From Pelagibacteraceae bacterium AG-359-O02 (GTDB lineage Bacteria > Pseudomonadota > Alphaproteobacteria > Pelagibacterales > Pelagibacteraceae): DNA of 64,000 nt. The translations under genes were made by a program, and so were the position numbers. The stretch covers positions 1 to 64,000 of the forward strand of contig QCEU01000002.1 of the NCBI GenBank assembly GCA_003280485.1, in the 5' to 3' direction. How positions within the stretch are numbered: position 1 is the first letter of the stretch; each line of letters starts with the position of its first letter. Below the pieces are notes generated by a model, which saw nothing but the letters and a program-made list of their open reading frames with translations, made no database searches and had not been told where the DNA came from. Of the stretch, positions 29,846 to 43,228 are shown one piece after another.

Positions 29846-31609
29846 ATGCCAACTTACAACGCACCAGTAGATGATATGATGTTTCTCTTTGATAAATTGA
29901 GGAACAATAAAAAATATAATGAAATTGAAAAATATAAAGAAGTTAATACAGAATTAGTTAAAGATATTTTAGAAGAAGCAGCAAAAATTACTCAAAACTT
30001 AATCTTACCTCTTGCAAAAAGTGGAGATGAAACTCCAGCTGTTTTAGAAAATGGCGTGGTTAGAACACCGCCAGGATATAAGGAAGCTTATCAAAAATTT
30101 ATAGAAGATGGATGGATTTCCTTATCTTGTGATCCGAAATATGGTGGTCAGGGAATGCCTAAAACAGTAAGCACTTTCTTTGATGAGATGTTATCATCTG
30201 CAAGTTTATCTTTTAAACTTTACAGTGAATTGACTATAGGAGCATATAACTGTTTGTTAAGGCATGCTGATGATGAAATAAAAAATACTTATTTACCTAA
30301 AATGGTTGAGGGTAAATGGAGCGGCACAATGTGTTTAACAGAACCAGTATGCGGAACAGACTTAGGTCTTCTAAAAACTAAAGCAGTAGATCAAAATGAT
30401 GGAACTTACAAAATTAGTGGTCAAAAAATTTTTATTACTTCAGGTGATCAAGATTTAACAGAAAATATTATTCATTTAGTATTAGCTCGATCAACAGACT
30501 CACCAGCAGGAACAAAAGGTATCAGTTTATTTTTAGTTCCAAAATTCGTTTTAAATAAAGATGGATCAGTTGGGCCAAGAAACGGAGTTTCAACAGGATC
30601 AATAGAAAACAAAATGGGCATTAAGGGATCTGCAACATGTGTATTAAATTTTGATGATGCTGTTGGTTATATGATTGGACCAAAAAACAAAGGCCTTAAC
30701 TCTATGTTCACAATGATGAATTTGGAGAGAATTATTGTTGGGATTCAAGGGTTAGGTATTTCTGAAATTGCATACCAAAATTCCCTTACTTACGCCAAAG
30801 AAAGAAAACAAGGTAAGGCATTTAATTCAAAATCAAATAATGGTGCAGATTTTATTATTGATCACGTTGATATTAGACGGTCACTTTTGAGTATGAAGTC
30901 TATGATAGAGGGACAAAGAGCCTTGAGTTTCTGGCTGTCTCAACAAATTGAAGTTAGCTTAAATCATTCTGATGAAAAAATAAAACAAGAAGCATCAGAT
31001 CTTGTTTCATTAATGACTCCAGTTGTTAAATCGCTTTTCACAGATAATGCAATGGAAATAACAAGTGAAGCAATGCAAATTCATGGAGGATACGGATTTA
31101 CTAAAGATCAAGGTATTGAACAATTCTACAGAGACAATAGAATTACACCTATTTATGAGGGAACAAATTCAGTTCAGGCTGCTGACTTAGTCTTCAGAAA
31201 ATTAATCAATAAAAATGGTGATATTATTGAAAACTATCTAAATTTGGTTAAAGACGAGATTAAAATTACTGACAAAAGAGCCGAGCCTTTTGTAAAACAA
31301 CTTAACTATCATCTTGATATTTTGTCAAAATTTACTGATTGGATGAAGGAAAAAATAAAAAATTCTCCAGAAGATGCAAGTGGAGCATGTAACGATTATT
31401 TAAAAGTTCTTGGTTTAGTTGCAACCGGACATGCTTGGTTAAAAGTTCTAGAAGTTTCCTTCAAAGAATATGAGAGTAATAAAGATTTTTATGATGACAA
31501 AATCCAAACTGCCAACTTTTTCTTTAATAGAGTACTTCCTAGGATAGAAAGCAGTTATATTACTGCAACTACTGGAAGTAATTATATTATGAATTACAAA
31601 TTTAATTAG
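29846..31609 (+). CDS. Acyl-CoA dehydrogenase, DmdC-like (methylmercaptopropionyl-CoA dehydrogenase candidate)
   Basis: MCLTEPVCGTDLG, KISGQKIFITSGD, IHGGYGFTKDQGIEQFYRDNRITPIYEGTN; long (587 aa) form; next to dmdA. Confidence 0.85.
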   Translation: MPTYNAPVDDMMFLFDKLRNNKKYNEIEKYKEVNTELVKDILEEAAKITQNLILPLAKSGDETPAVLENGVVRTPPGYKEAYQKFIEDGWISLSCDPKYGGQGMPKTVSTFFDEMLSSASLSFKLYSELTIGAYNCLLRHADDEIKNTYLPKMVEGKWSGTMCLTEPVCGTDLGLLKTKAVDQNDGTYKISGQKIFITSGDQDLTENIIHLVLARSTDSPAGTKGISLFLVPKFVLNKDGSVGPRNGVSTGSIENKMGIKGSATCVLNFDDAVGYMIGPKNKGLNSMFTMMNLERIIVGIQGLGISEIAYQNSLTYAKERKQGKAFNSKSNNGADFIIDHVDIRRSLLSMKSMIEGQRALSFWLSQQIEVSLNHSDEKIKQEASDLVSLMTPVVKSLFTDNAMEITSEAMQIHGGYGFTKDQGIEQFYRDNRITPIYEGTNSVQAADLVFRKLINKNGDIIENYLNLVKDEIKITDKRAEPFVKQLNYHLDILSKFTDWMKEKIKNSPEDASGACNDYLKVLGLVATGHAWLKVLEVSFKEYESNKDFYDDKIQTANFFFNRVLPRIESSYITATTGSNYIMNYKFN

Positions 31610-31610
31610 A

Positions 31611-33239
31611 ATGAACCCTTATGAAACAAATTTGGATAAAAACGAAGCCAATTATGTTCCATTAACCCCTTTATCATTTCTAGAAAGAGCAAAAGATATT
31701 TATCCAAACTACGAAGCAGTAGTTTATGAAAGTAGGAAATACACTTGGAGTGAAGTTTACAAAAGATGTATTAAGTTTGCTAGTGCATTAGATAAATTGG
31801 GAATTAAAACAGGTGATACGGTATCTGTCTTGGCTTTTAACACACCTGAAATATTTGAAGCGCATTATTCCATTCCTATGGTTGGAGCAGTTATAAATGC
31901 CATTAATACAAGACTAGACTCAAAAACAATTAGTTATATTTTAAATCACAGTGATGCGAAGGTGCTAATTGTAGATAGACAATTTCATGATGTAGTAAAA
32001 AAAGCTTTAGAAGAAGTTAATTCAAAAATTACTATAATTGATATAGATGATAAAGATGCAAAGCTAACCGACTCAAAAAATATAGGATCTTTGGAATATG
32101 AGGAGTTTTTAAATTCTGGAGATGAAAATTTTAAATGGAAAATGCCAAAAGATGAGTGGCAAGCTATAGCATTAGGTTATACTTCTGGAACAACTGGTAA
32201 TCCAAAAGGAGTTGTTTATCATCATAGAGGATCATATTTAATGGCAACAGGAAGTGCAGTTGCATGGAATATGCCTAATCAGTTAAATTTTTTATACACA
32301 GTACCAATGTTTCATTGTAATGGCTGGTGTTATCCTTGGACAATGTCAATGATTCATGGTCGAGTAATTTGTCTGAGAAATATTGATGTAAAAAAGATAT
32401 TTGAATTAATTGATAAATATGAAGTTACTCATTTTGGTGGAGCACCAATAGTTTTAAACATGTTAGCTAATGCACCTGAGGATCAGCAAAAGGAATTAAA
32501 AAGGAAGGTATATGTATTAACAGCAGGTGCTCCTCCTCCTAGTATAATTTTTGAAAAAATGCAAAAATTAGGCTTTGAAGTAATGCATGTATATGGTCTT
32601 ACAGAAACCTATGGTCATATTTTGCAGTGTGCATGGAATCAAGAATGGGATGAATTAGATCAAAATAACCAAAACGAAATAAGAGCAAGACAAGGCGTAA
32701 GGTATCCCAATACAGAAGGCGTCATTGTAATGGACCCTGAAACCATGAAGCCAGTTCCTCATGATGGAAAAACAATGGGTGAAATTATGATTAGAGGAAA
32801 TGTGGTGATGAAGGGTTATTTTAAAGATAAAGAAGCGACAGAAAAATCAATGGATGGAGGATGGTTTCATTCTGGCGACTTAGCTGTAACTCATCCAAGT
32901 GGTTACATAAAAATACAAGACCGATCAAAAGATATTATAATTTCAGGAGGAGAAAATATTTCATCTATCGAAATTGAAAATACGATTTCAAAACATCCTG
33001 CTGTATCACTGGCAGCTGTTGTAGCAAAACCAGATGAAAAATGGGGTGAAACACCTTGTGCTTTTGTTGAATTAATCGAAGGAAAATCAAGTTCAGAGGA
33101 AGAAATTATTAAATTTTGTCGAGAAACTCTTGCTGGATTTAAACTTCCTAAGAAGGTTGTGTTTACTCCGCTACCAAAGACATCCACTGGAAAGATTCAA
33201 AAGTTTGAACTGAGAAAACAAGCTAAGGAATTAAACTAA
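31611..33239 (+). CDS. Acyl-CoA synthetase, DmdB-like (MMPA-CoA ligase candidate)
   Basis: LGYTSGTTGNPKGVVYHHRGSYLM, VYGLTETYGH, GWFHSGDLAVTHPSGYIKIQDRSKDIIISGGENISS, KTSTGKIQK. Confidence 0.85.
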   Translation: MNPYETNLDKNEANYVPLTPLSFLERAKDIYPNYEAVVYESRKYTWSEVYKRCIKFASALDKLGIKTGDTVSVLAFNTPEIFEAHYSIPMVGAVINAINTRLDSKTISYILNHSDAKVLIVDRQFHDVVKKALEEVNSKITIIDIDDKDAKLTDSKNIGSLEYEEFLNSGDENFKWKMPKDEWQAIALGYTSGTTGNPKGVVYHHRGSYLMATGSAVAWNMPNQLNFLYTVPMFHCNGWCYPWTMSMIHGRVICLRNIDVKKIFELIDKYEVTHFGGAPIVLNMLANAPEDQQKELKRKVYVLTAGAPPPSIIFEKMQKLGFEVMHVYGLTETYGHILQCAWNQEWDELDQNNQNEIRARQGVRYPNTEGVIVMDPETMKPVPHDGKTMGEIMIRGNVVMKGYFKDKEATEKSMDGGWFHSGDLAVTHPSGYIKIQDRSKDIIISGGENISSIEIENTISKHPAVSLAAVVAKPDEKWGETPCAFVELIEGKSSSEEEIIKFCRETLAGFKLPKKVVFTPLPKTSTGKIQKFELRKQAKELN

Positions 33240-33290
33240 TATAGTTTCTTTACAAAAATCAAATAAGATGGCAGTAATGCTCAAAAAAAA

Positions 33291-34400
33291 ATGAAAACTT
33301 TTTTAATAGCAAAATCAAGAAGGCTTAGAGGTACACCGTACACCTCTAGAATTGAAAAACAAGGTGTAACTGCTTATACTATATATAATCATATGTTGCT
33401 GCCAGCAGCATTTGGTTCTGTAGAAGATGCTTATCATCACTTGAAAGAGCATGTTCAGATTTGGGATGTTGCCGCTGAAAGACAAGTTGAAATTTCTGGA
33501 AAAGACTCAGCAAAATTGGTTCAATTGATGACTTGCAGAGATTTATCAAAATCCAAAGATGGAAGATGTTATTACTGCCCAATCATTGATGACAATGCAG
33601 GTTTAATTAATGATCCTGTAGTTCTAAGATTAAATGAAAATAGGTGGTGGGTCTCTTTAGCTGACTCAGATGTAATTCTATTTGCCAAAGGATTAGCGAT
33701 TGGAAACAAATTTGATGTAAAAATTTCTGAACCTGATGTTGATATAATGGCAGTTCAAGGACCAAAATCATTTCAATTAATGGAAAAAGTTTTTGGAGAA
33801 AAAATTGTAAATTTAAAATTTTTTGGTTTTGATTATTTTGAATTTGGTGGCGATAAACACCTTATTGCAAAGTCTGGATGGTCTAAACAAGGTGGCTATG
33901 AAATTTATATGGAACACAACGAGTCAGGTTTAAAACTATACGATCATCTTTTTGAAATTGGAAAGGAATTCAATATTAGACCAGGTGGACCAAACCTTAT
34001 CGAACGTATTGAGAGTGGTTTACTTTCCCATGGTAACGATATGGACAATGGAGATAATCCATATGAGTGTGGTTTTGACAAGTATGTAAATATAGATAGT
34101 GATGTTGATTTCTTAGGTAAAGAAAAACTAAAAAAAATTAAAGCTGAAGGAATTAAAAAAAAACTTATGGGAGTAAAAATTGATGCCAAGGAAATAAGTG
34201 TTAATGGCTCAATGGATCTAGTAGATGAAGATAATAATGTAATTGGAGAATTAAGATCTGGTTGTTACAATCCAACTTTTAAACAAGTCATTGGGATTGC
34301 AATGATTAACAAACCACACTTTCAGACTTCGAAATCCTTTAAAATCAATATAAATGGCTCTGATTTTCATGGAAAAGTTTGTGATTTACCTTTCATTTAG
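33291..34400 (+). CDS. dmdA: Dimethylsulfoniopropionate demethylase DmdA (GcvT-family)
   Basis: [72 protein letters not shown]; matches my recollection of SAR11 DmdA. Confidence 0.88.
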   Translation: MKTFLIAKSRRLRGTPYTSRIEKQGVTAYTIYNHMLLPAAFGSVEDAYHHLKEHVQIWDVAAERQVEISGKDSAKLVQLMTCRDLSKSKDGRCYYCPIIDDNAGLINDPVVLRLNENRWWVSLADSDVILFAKGLAIGNKFDVKISEPDVDIMAVQGPKSFQLMEKVFGEKIVNLKFFGFDYFEFGGDKHLIAKSGWSKQGGYEIYMEHNESGLKLYDHLFEIGKEFNIRPGGPNLIERIESGLLSHGNDMDNGDNPYECGFDKYVNIDSDVDFLGKEKLKKIKAEGIKKKLMGVKIDAKEISVNGSMDLVDEDNNVIGELRSGCYNPTFKQVIGIAMINKPHFQTSKSFKININGSDFHGKVCDLPFI

Positions 34401-34419
34401 TATAAAACTTTAAAATATC

Positions 34420-35430
34420 ATGAATATAGCAATAGTAGGAGCGACAGGAAACGTAGGTCGAAAATTAATAGAAGTTTTGGAAAAAAAAAACTTTCCAATA
34501 ACAGAGGCGTACTTAGTTGCGTCTCCAAATAGTGAAGGAAAAAAAATTAATTTTTTAGGAAAAGAGCATACTGTTAGTAATTTAGAACAATTTGATTTCT
34601 CAAAAGTAAAAATTGCTTTTTTTGCAGCTGGTTCTTCAATTGCTGAAAAATGGGCACCGATCGCAGCAGAAAAAACAATTGTAATAGATAATTCAAAATT
34701 CTTTAGAAAAGATCCAGAAATTCCTTTAATTGTTCCAGAGGTAAATTCCAAAGAATTACCTAAATTTAAAAATAAGAATATTATAGCAAATGCCAATTGT
34801 TCAGTAATACCAATAGTTGTAGCTCTCAAACCATTACATGATTTGTATAATGTAAAAAGAATAGTTGCATCAACTTATCAATCTGTATCAGGAGCAGGCA
34901 AGGCAGGAATGGATGAACTTATATCCCAAACTAAAGAAGTCTTGGAAAATAAAGATGTTGAGTCAAAAAATTTTACTAAGCAAATTGCTTTTAATGCTAT
35001 ACCACATATCGATAGTTTTCTTGAAAATGGAAGCACAAAAGAAGAGCAAAAAAATCATGATGAGGTAAAAAAAATTTTAGATAGTAAAATTAATATAACA
35101 TCTACTTGTGTAAGAATCCCTGTTCTTGTTTCTCACTCCATAAGTGTGAATGTTGAATTTAACAAAAAACATGACTTAGAAGAAATAAGAAATGTCTTAT
35201 CATCATCACCAGGATGCAAGGTAGTTGATGAGCAAAAAGATGGAGGATACATTACGCCTGTTGAAGCTGAAGACAAATTTGAAACATTCATATCAAGAAT
35301 TCGTGAGGACTCTTCTCAACCAAATTCAATTAATTTGTGGGTTGTGTCTGATAACTTATTAAAAGGTGCTGCACTTAATGCAGTTGAAATTGCTGAGGCT
35401 TTAGTAGAAAAAGATTTTTATGGAAAATAA
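34420..35430 (+). CDS. asd: Aspartate-semialdehyde dehydrogenase
   Basis: MNIAIVGATGNVGRKLIEVLE; NANCSVIPIVVALKPLHD; STYQSVSGAGKAGMDEL. Confidence 0.94.
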   Translation: MNIAIVGATGNVGRKLIEVLEKKNFPITEAYLVASPNSEGKKINFLGKEHTVSNLEQFDFSKVKIAFFAAGSSIAEKWAPIAAEKTIVIDNSKFFRKDPEIPLIVPEVNSKELPKFKNKNIIANANCSVIPIVVALKPLHDLYNVKRIVASTYQSVSGAGKAGMDELISQTKEVLENKDVESKNFTKQIAFNAIPHIDSFLENGSTKEEQKNHDEVKKILDSKINITSTCVRIPVLVSHSISVNVEFNKKHDLEEIRNVLSSSPGCKVVDEQKDGGYITPVEAEDKFETFISRIREDSSQPNSINLWVVSDNLLKGAALNAVEIAEALVEKDFYGK

Positions 35431-35803
35431 AAATCCAATATCGCCACATATACAAATTTATAATTGGCACATTTCCTCACTGGTTTCAATTTCACACAGA
35501 ATAACTGGTATAATAAACTTTTTCACTATAACTTTAATAGGTATATGGATAGCCTCTTTATTATTGGGTGAACAGAGTTATCAGAATATTAATTTGTTCT
35601 TATCATCTTTTTTAGGCAAATTTTTTTGTCTTGGAATTATTTGGTCTTTTTCATTTCAAATGCTTAGTGAAATAAGACATTTGTTTATGGATTTAGGTTA
35701 TGGTTTTGAGCAAAAAACTACAAAAATAACAGGATTAATTGTGCTAATCGGATCATTTCCACTTACTGTAATAATCTTTATTATTGGAAGAGTTTTAATT
35801 TAA
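35420..35803 (+). CDS. sdhC: Succinate dehydrogenase cytochrome b556 subunit
   Basis: SPHIQIYNWHISSLVSISHRITG; heme-ligand region IRHLFMDLGYGF. Confidence 0.92.
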   Translation: MENKNPISPHIQIYNWHISSLVSISHRITGIINFFTITLIGIWIASLLLGEQSYQNINLFLSSFLGKFFCLGIIWSFSFQMLSEIRHLFMDLGYGFEQKTTKITGLIVLIGSFPLTVIIFIIGRVLI

Positions 35804-36126
35804 TGGGATCAGTTACAAAAAAATGGTTGTTCTTAAAAGTAAGTTCAGCAATATTAGTGCCATTAATGCTATGGTTTGCGATTAATCTAGCTTCTATTTA
35901 CGACAAAGGCTTTGAACAGGTATTACTGTTTGTGTCTTCTCAACCTTCAAAGTTTTTGTTAAGTCTTTTTTTGATTTTTGCATATTTTTTCTCTGCACTA
36001 AGTATTAGTGAGGTTTTTGAGGACTATATCGAAGATCAAAAAATCAAAAATGCCGCAAATAAATCTTTAAATATCTTTGCTATAGTATTTCCATTATTAA
36101 TCATTATCTTAATATTTAGTTTATAG
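35803..36126 (+). CDS. sdhD: Succinate dehydrogenase hydrophobic membrane anchor subunit
   Basis: Three TM segments, position between sdhC and sdhA. Confidence 0.85.
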   Translation: MGSVTKKWLFLKVSSAILVPLMLWFAINLASIYDKGFEQVLLFVSSQPSKFLLSLFLIFAYFFSALSISEVFEDYIEDQKIKNAANKSLNIFAIVFPLLIIILIFSL

Positions 36127-36128
36127 TT

Positions 36129-37904
36129 ATGAGTGCATACAAAATTATTGATCATGAATATGATGTTGTTGTTCTAGGTGCAGGTGGTTCTGGGCTAAGA
36201 GCAGCTGTAGGATTAAGTGAAGCGGGATTAAAAACTGCATGTGTCTCTAAAGTGTTCCCAACCAGAAGCCACACCTCCGCAGCACAAGGTGGTATTTCAG
36301 CAGCACTTGGAAATATGGGTGAAGATGATTGGAGATGGCATATGTACGACACTGTTAAAGGTGCTGATTGGTTAGGAGACCAGGACTCTATAGAATATTT
36401 ATGTAAGGAAGCGCCAGCTGCTGTTCTAGAATTAGAAAAGTATGGAGTTCCATTTAGCAGAACAGATGATGGCAAAATTTATCAAAGACCTTTTGGTGGC
36501 ATGACAAAAAACTATGGAAATGAGACTGTGCAAAGAACTTGTGCAGCAGCAGATAGAACTGGACATGCAATACTTCACACATTGTATGGACAAGCTTTAA
36601 AACATAATACCGAATTTTTTATAGAATACTTCGCACTAGATTTAATAATGAAAGATGGAGCATGCAAAGGTATAATTGCTTGGAACCTTAATGACGGAAC
36701 AATTCACAGATTTAAGTCCCATACAACAATTATAGCAACAGGTGGTTATGGAAAAGTGTATTACTCAGCTACTTCAGCTCATACGTGCACTGGAGATGGA
36801 AATGCTATGGCTTTAAGAGCTGGATTACCATTACAAGATATGGAATTTGTACAATTTCATCCAACAGGTATTTATGGTCATGGAACATTAATTTCAGAGG
36901 GTGTAAGAGGAGAAGGTGGTTATCTAGTAAATTCAAAAGGAGAAAGATTTATGGAGCGTTATGCTCCTAAAGCAAAAGATTTAGCATCTAGAGATGTCGT
37001 GAGTAGATCAATTGCAGTAGAAATTAATGAAGGCAGAGGTATAGGAAAAGAACAAGATCACGTTCATCTTCATATTGATCATTTGGACCCAAAAGTTATA
37101 GATGAGAGGCTTCCAGGAATATCAGAAGCATCTAAATTATTTGCAAACGTTGATGTAACCAAGGAGCCTATACCAGTAGTACCCACAGTGCATTATAATA
37201 TGGGTGGAATACCAACAAATTATAAAGCAGAGGTTCTTACATTAAATGGATCTGAAAAAACTGTACCCGGGTTAATGGCTATTGGCGAAGCAGCATGTGT
37301 TTCTGTTCACGGTGCAAATAGATTAGGTTCAAATTCATTAATAGATTTAGTAGTTTTTGGAAGAGCTGCAGCGAAAAGAGCAGCAGAGTTAGTAAAACCC
37401 GGAATGAAGCATGAAGAAATTGATAAAAATGAAACGGATAGATGTTTAGATAGATTTGATAAATTAAGAAACTCAGAAGGTTCAAATCCAACATCTGAAC
37501 TAAGACTTTCAATGCAAAAAACGATGCAATCAAAATGTGCTGTATTTAGAACTGAGAAAACATTAAAGGAGGGCGTTGATGAAATTAGAAAACCTTATGA
37601 TGGAATGGACTCTCTTTCTGTAAAAGATAAGTCATTAATCTTTAATACAGATTTAGTTGAAACACTAGAATTTGACAACTTAATAAGACAAGCAATAACT
37701 ACAATGGACTCTGCTTATCATAGAAAAGAAAGCAGAGGAGCTCATGCAAGAGAAGATTTTCCAAAGAGAGATGACGAAAATTATATGCAACACACTCTGT
37801 CTTGGTGTAATGGTTCAAAAACTAAAATTAATTACAGACCTGTTCATAGATCTACACTTACAAATGATGTACAATATTTTCCTCCACAGGAAAGAGTATA
37901 TTAA
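36129..37904 (+). CDS. sdhA: Succinate dehydrogenase flavoprotein subunit
   Basis: [74 protein letters not shown]. Confidence 0.97.
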   Translation: MSAYKIIDHEYDVVVLGAGGSGLRAAVGLSEAGLKTACVSKVFPTRSHTSAAQGGISAALGNMGEDDWRWHMYDTVKGADWLGDQDSIEYLCKEAPAAVLELEKYGVPFSRTDDGKIYQRPFGGMTKNYGNETVQRTCAAADRTGHAILHTLYGQALKHNTEFFIEYFALDLIMKDGACKGIIAWNLNDGTIHRFKSHTTIIATGGYGKVYYSATSAHTCTGDGNAMALRAGLPLQDMEFVQFHPTGIYGHGTLISEGVRGEGGYLVNSKGERFMERYAPKAKDLASRDVVSRSIAVEINEGRGIGKEQDHVHLHIDHLDPKVIDERLPGISEASKLFANVDVTKEPIPVVPTVHYNMGGIPTNYKAEVLTLNGSEKTVPGLMAIGEAACVSVHGANRLGSNSLIDLVVFGRAAAKRAAELVKPGMKHEEIDKNETDRCLDRFDKLRNSEGSNPTSELRLSMQKTMQSKCAVFRTEKTLKEGVDEIRKPYDGMDSLSVKDKSLIFNTDLVETLEFDNLIRQAITTMDSAYHRKESRGAHAREDFPKRDDENYMQHTLSWCNGSKTKINYRPVHRSTLTNDVQYFPPQERVY

Positions 37905-38674
37905 TGGTTCAATTAAATTTACCTGCAAACTCAAAGGTAGAAAAAGGGCAATATTATAAAGATAAAACAGGTTCAAAAAATATTAGAAAAATAAATATTT
38001 ATAGATGGGATCCATCTAAAAATGAAAATCCAAGACTTGATACCTATGAAGTTGATATGGATAATTGTTCATCTAAAGTCCTTGATGTTTTAAACAAAAT
38101 AAAAAATGAAATAGATCCCTCTATAGCTTACAGAAGATCTTGTGCCCATGGAGTTTGTGGATCTTGTGCAATGAATATGAATGGAAAAAATGGTTTAGCA
38201 TGCACGAAGTCCCATACTGAACTGGATGGAGATATTGATATTTATCCTTTACCACATCTAAAAGTCTTAAAAGATTTAATCGGTGATTTAAGTACATTGT
38301 ATAAACAATATGAGTCCGTTGAACCTTGGTTAAAAACATCAAAGGTAAATGATAAAGAAAATATTCAATCTAAAGATGACAGAGCAAAATTAGATGGATT
38401 GTATGAATGTATAATGTGTGCATGTTGTTCAACATCTTGCCCAAGTTATTGGTGGAACGGTGAAAAATATTTAGGTCCTGCAGTTTTACTTCAAGCTTAC
38501 AGATGGATAATTGATAGTAGAGACGAGGACAGAAAAGAAAGACTAAAAAAGGTTGCTGACGAACTTAAGCTTTATAGATGTCATACTATCTTGAATTGTA
38601 CAAATGCTTGTCCCAAGGGCTTAAATCCTGCAAAAGCTATTGCGGAGATAAAGAAAATGCTTGCAACAGCTTAA
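37904..38674 (+). CDS. sdhB: Succinate dehydrogenase iron-sulfur subunit
   Basis: [53 protein letters not shown]. Confidence 0.97.
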   Translation: MVQLNLPANSKVEKGQYYKDKTGSKNIRKINIYRWDPSKNENPRLDTYEVDMDNCSSKVLDVLNKIKNEIDPSIAYRRSCAHGVCGSCAMNMNGKNGLACTKSHTELDGDIDIYPLPHLKVLKDLIGDLSTLYKQYESVEPWLKTSKVNDKENIQSKDDRAKLDGLYECIMCACCSTSCPSYWWNGEKYLGPAVLLQAYRWIIDSRDEDRKERLKKVADELKLYRCHTILNCTNACPKGLNPAKAIAEIKKMLATA

Positions 38675-38698
38675 TTACTTAATTAAATAATTTCAATC

Positions 38699-41159
<2,461 letters not shown>

Positions 41160-42320
41160 ATGAATATCCACGAGCACCAGGCAAAAGAAATACTTAAAAA
41201 GTATGGCGCGGTTGTACCCGAAGGCGTTTATGCTCTTAATGTAAATGAATTAATTGAAAAAGTAAAAAATCTCAACGCCGATAAGTATGTATTAAAGGCT
41301 CAAATTCATGCAGGAGGTAGAGGAAAGGCTGGAGGAGTAAAAATTGTTGATAATATTTCTCTTTTGGAAGAGGAAGCGAAAAAATTGTTTGGTAAAACAT
41401 TAGTTACTCATCAAACTGGACCCTCAGGAAGAGAAGTGAAAAGATTGTATGTTGAAAATGCATCAGAAATAGAAAAAGAATTCTATCTGTCTTGTCTTGT
41501 TGACAGAGCATCAGCGAAAATTGCATTTATTTCCAGTGATCAGGGTGGAATGAATATTGAGGAAGTTGCTGTAAAATCACCAGAGAAAATAATCACTACT
41601 AAAGTAGATTTTAATGAAAGTATTTCAGAGGAAGACTGTAACAAAATTATTAAAATTTTTGATTTAGATAAAGATGCAAGTAAACAAGCAATCAATTTAA
41701 TAAAATCAATTTATAAAATGTTCATTGATACAGATGCAAATTTAGTAGAGATAAATCCTCTCATTTTAACCAAAAAAAACAAAATTGTATGTTTGGATGC
41801 AAAGATGACTTTTGATGAAAATGCATTATTTAAACATCCAGAAATTCAAAAACTTAGAGACTTTAATGAAGAAGAAGAAACTGAAATTGAAGCAAGCAAA
41901 TATGATCTTGCATACATTAAATTGGACGGAAATATAGGATGTATGGTAAATGGTGCTGGATTAGCAATGGCTACTATGGATATTATTAAATTATATGGAG
42001 AAGAGCCTGCAAATTTTTTAGATGTAGGTGGTGGTGCCTCTAAAGAAAAAGTTTCAGCAGCATTTAAAATTATCTTATCTGACAAAAATGTAAAAGGAAT
42101 ACTAATAAATATTTTTGGAGGAATAATGCGATGTGACGTACTCGCACAAGGTGTTGTAGATGCAGCAAAAGAAATTAAAATTAAAGTTCCTTTAGTAGTG
42201 AGACTAGCAGGTACAAATTTCAAAGAGGGAAAAGAAATTTTAGATAATTCAGGATTAGAGATTATTTCTGCAAATGATTTATCCGATGCAGCAAAAAAAA
42301 TTGTTGAGGCAATTAAATAA
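41160..42320 (+). CDS. sucC: Succinate-CoA ligase beta subunit
   Basis: [48 protein letters not shown]. Confidence 0.97.
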   Translation: MNIHEHQAKEILKKYGAVVPEGVYALNVNELIEKVKNLNADKYVLKAQIHAGGRGKAGGVKIVDNISLLEEEAKKLFGKTLVTHQTGPSGREVKRLYVENASEIEKEFYLSCLVDRASAKIAFISSDQGGMNIEEVAVKSPEKIITTKVDFNESISEEDCNKIIKIFDLDKDASKQAINLIKSIYKMFIDTDANLVEINPLILTKKNKIVCLDAKMTFDENALFKHPEIQKLRDFNEEEETEIEASKYDLAYIKLDGNIGCMVNGAGLAMATMDIIKLYGEEPANFLDVGGGASKEKVSAAFKIILSDKNVKGILINIFGGIMRCDVLAQGVVDAAKEIKIKVPLVVRLAGTNFKEGKEILDNSGLEIISANDLSDAAKKIVEAIK

Positions 42321-43195
42321 TGTCAGTTTTAATTAACAAGGACACAAAAGTAATTTGTCAAGGTTTCACTGGCGCTCATGGAACTTTTCATTCTGAACAA
42401 TCTATTAAGTACGGAACTAACTTGGTTGGTGGAGTTACTCCTAAAAAAGGAGGTCAAATTCATTTGGAAAGACCAGTATTTAATACTGTTAAAGAAGCTA
42501 AAGATCAGACAGGTGCAAATGCAACAATGATTTATGTTCCTGCAAAGTTTGCAGCTTCAGCAATTATAGAGGCAATAGATTCATCTATAGAATTGATTGT
42601 ATGTATAAGTGAGGGAATTCCAGTTTTAGACATGCTTAAAGTAAAAAAAAGACTTTTTAACTCTAAATCGAGACTTATTGGTCCCAACTGTCCAGGTATA
42701 ATAACTCCTGATGAATGTAAAATTGGAATAATGCCTGGAAATATTCATAAAAAAGGAACAGTAGGAATTGTTTCTAGGTCAGGAACATTAACTTACGAGG
42801 CTGTAGCCCAAACCTCAGAAAATGGCCTCGGTCAATCTACATGTATAGGAATAGGTGGAGATCCAATACATGGTACAAATTTTATTGATTGTCTAGATCT
42901 GTTTTTAAATGATGAAAAAACTGAGTCTATAGTAATGATTGGTGAGATCGGAGGGACTGCTGAAGAAGAAGCTGCTGAATTTATAAAAAATCATAAGATA
43001 AAAAAACCAATGGTTGGATTTGTAGCTGGAATTACAGCACCACCTGGCAGACGAATGGGTCATGCTGGTGCAATAATATCAGGGGGAAAAGGTAACGCTG
43101 ATGAAAAAATTAAAATTATGGAAAAATCTGGTATTACAATGGCAAAATCACCATCTGAAATTGGAATAACTCTATTGAATAAATTGTCTAATTGA
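42320..43195 (+). CDS. sucD: Succinate-CoA ligase alpha subunit
   Basis: [58 protein letters not shown]. Confidence 0.97.
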   Translation: MSVLINKDTKVICQGFTGAHGTFHSEQSIKYGTNLVGGVTPKKGGQIHLERPVFNTVKEAKDQTGANATMIYVPAKFAASAIIEAIDSSIELIVCISEGIPVLDMLKVKKRLFNSKSRLIGPNCPGIITPDECKIGIMPGNIHKKGTVGIVSRSGTLTYEAVAQTSENGLGQSTCIGIGGDPIHGTNFIDCLDLFLNDEKTESIVMIGEIGGTAEEEAAEFIKNHKIKKPMVGFVAGITAPPGRRMGHAGAIISGGKGNADEKIKIMEKSGITMAKSPSEIGITLLNKLSN

Positions 43196-43228
43196 TAACA
43201 CCTTATTCGTGTATAGTTATATTTAAAA

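Noticed and set aside
36785-36970. Plus-strand +1 ORF inside sdhA
   Set aside because: Frame-shadow of sdhA with no support as a separate gene or frameshift.
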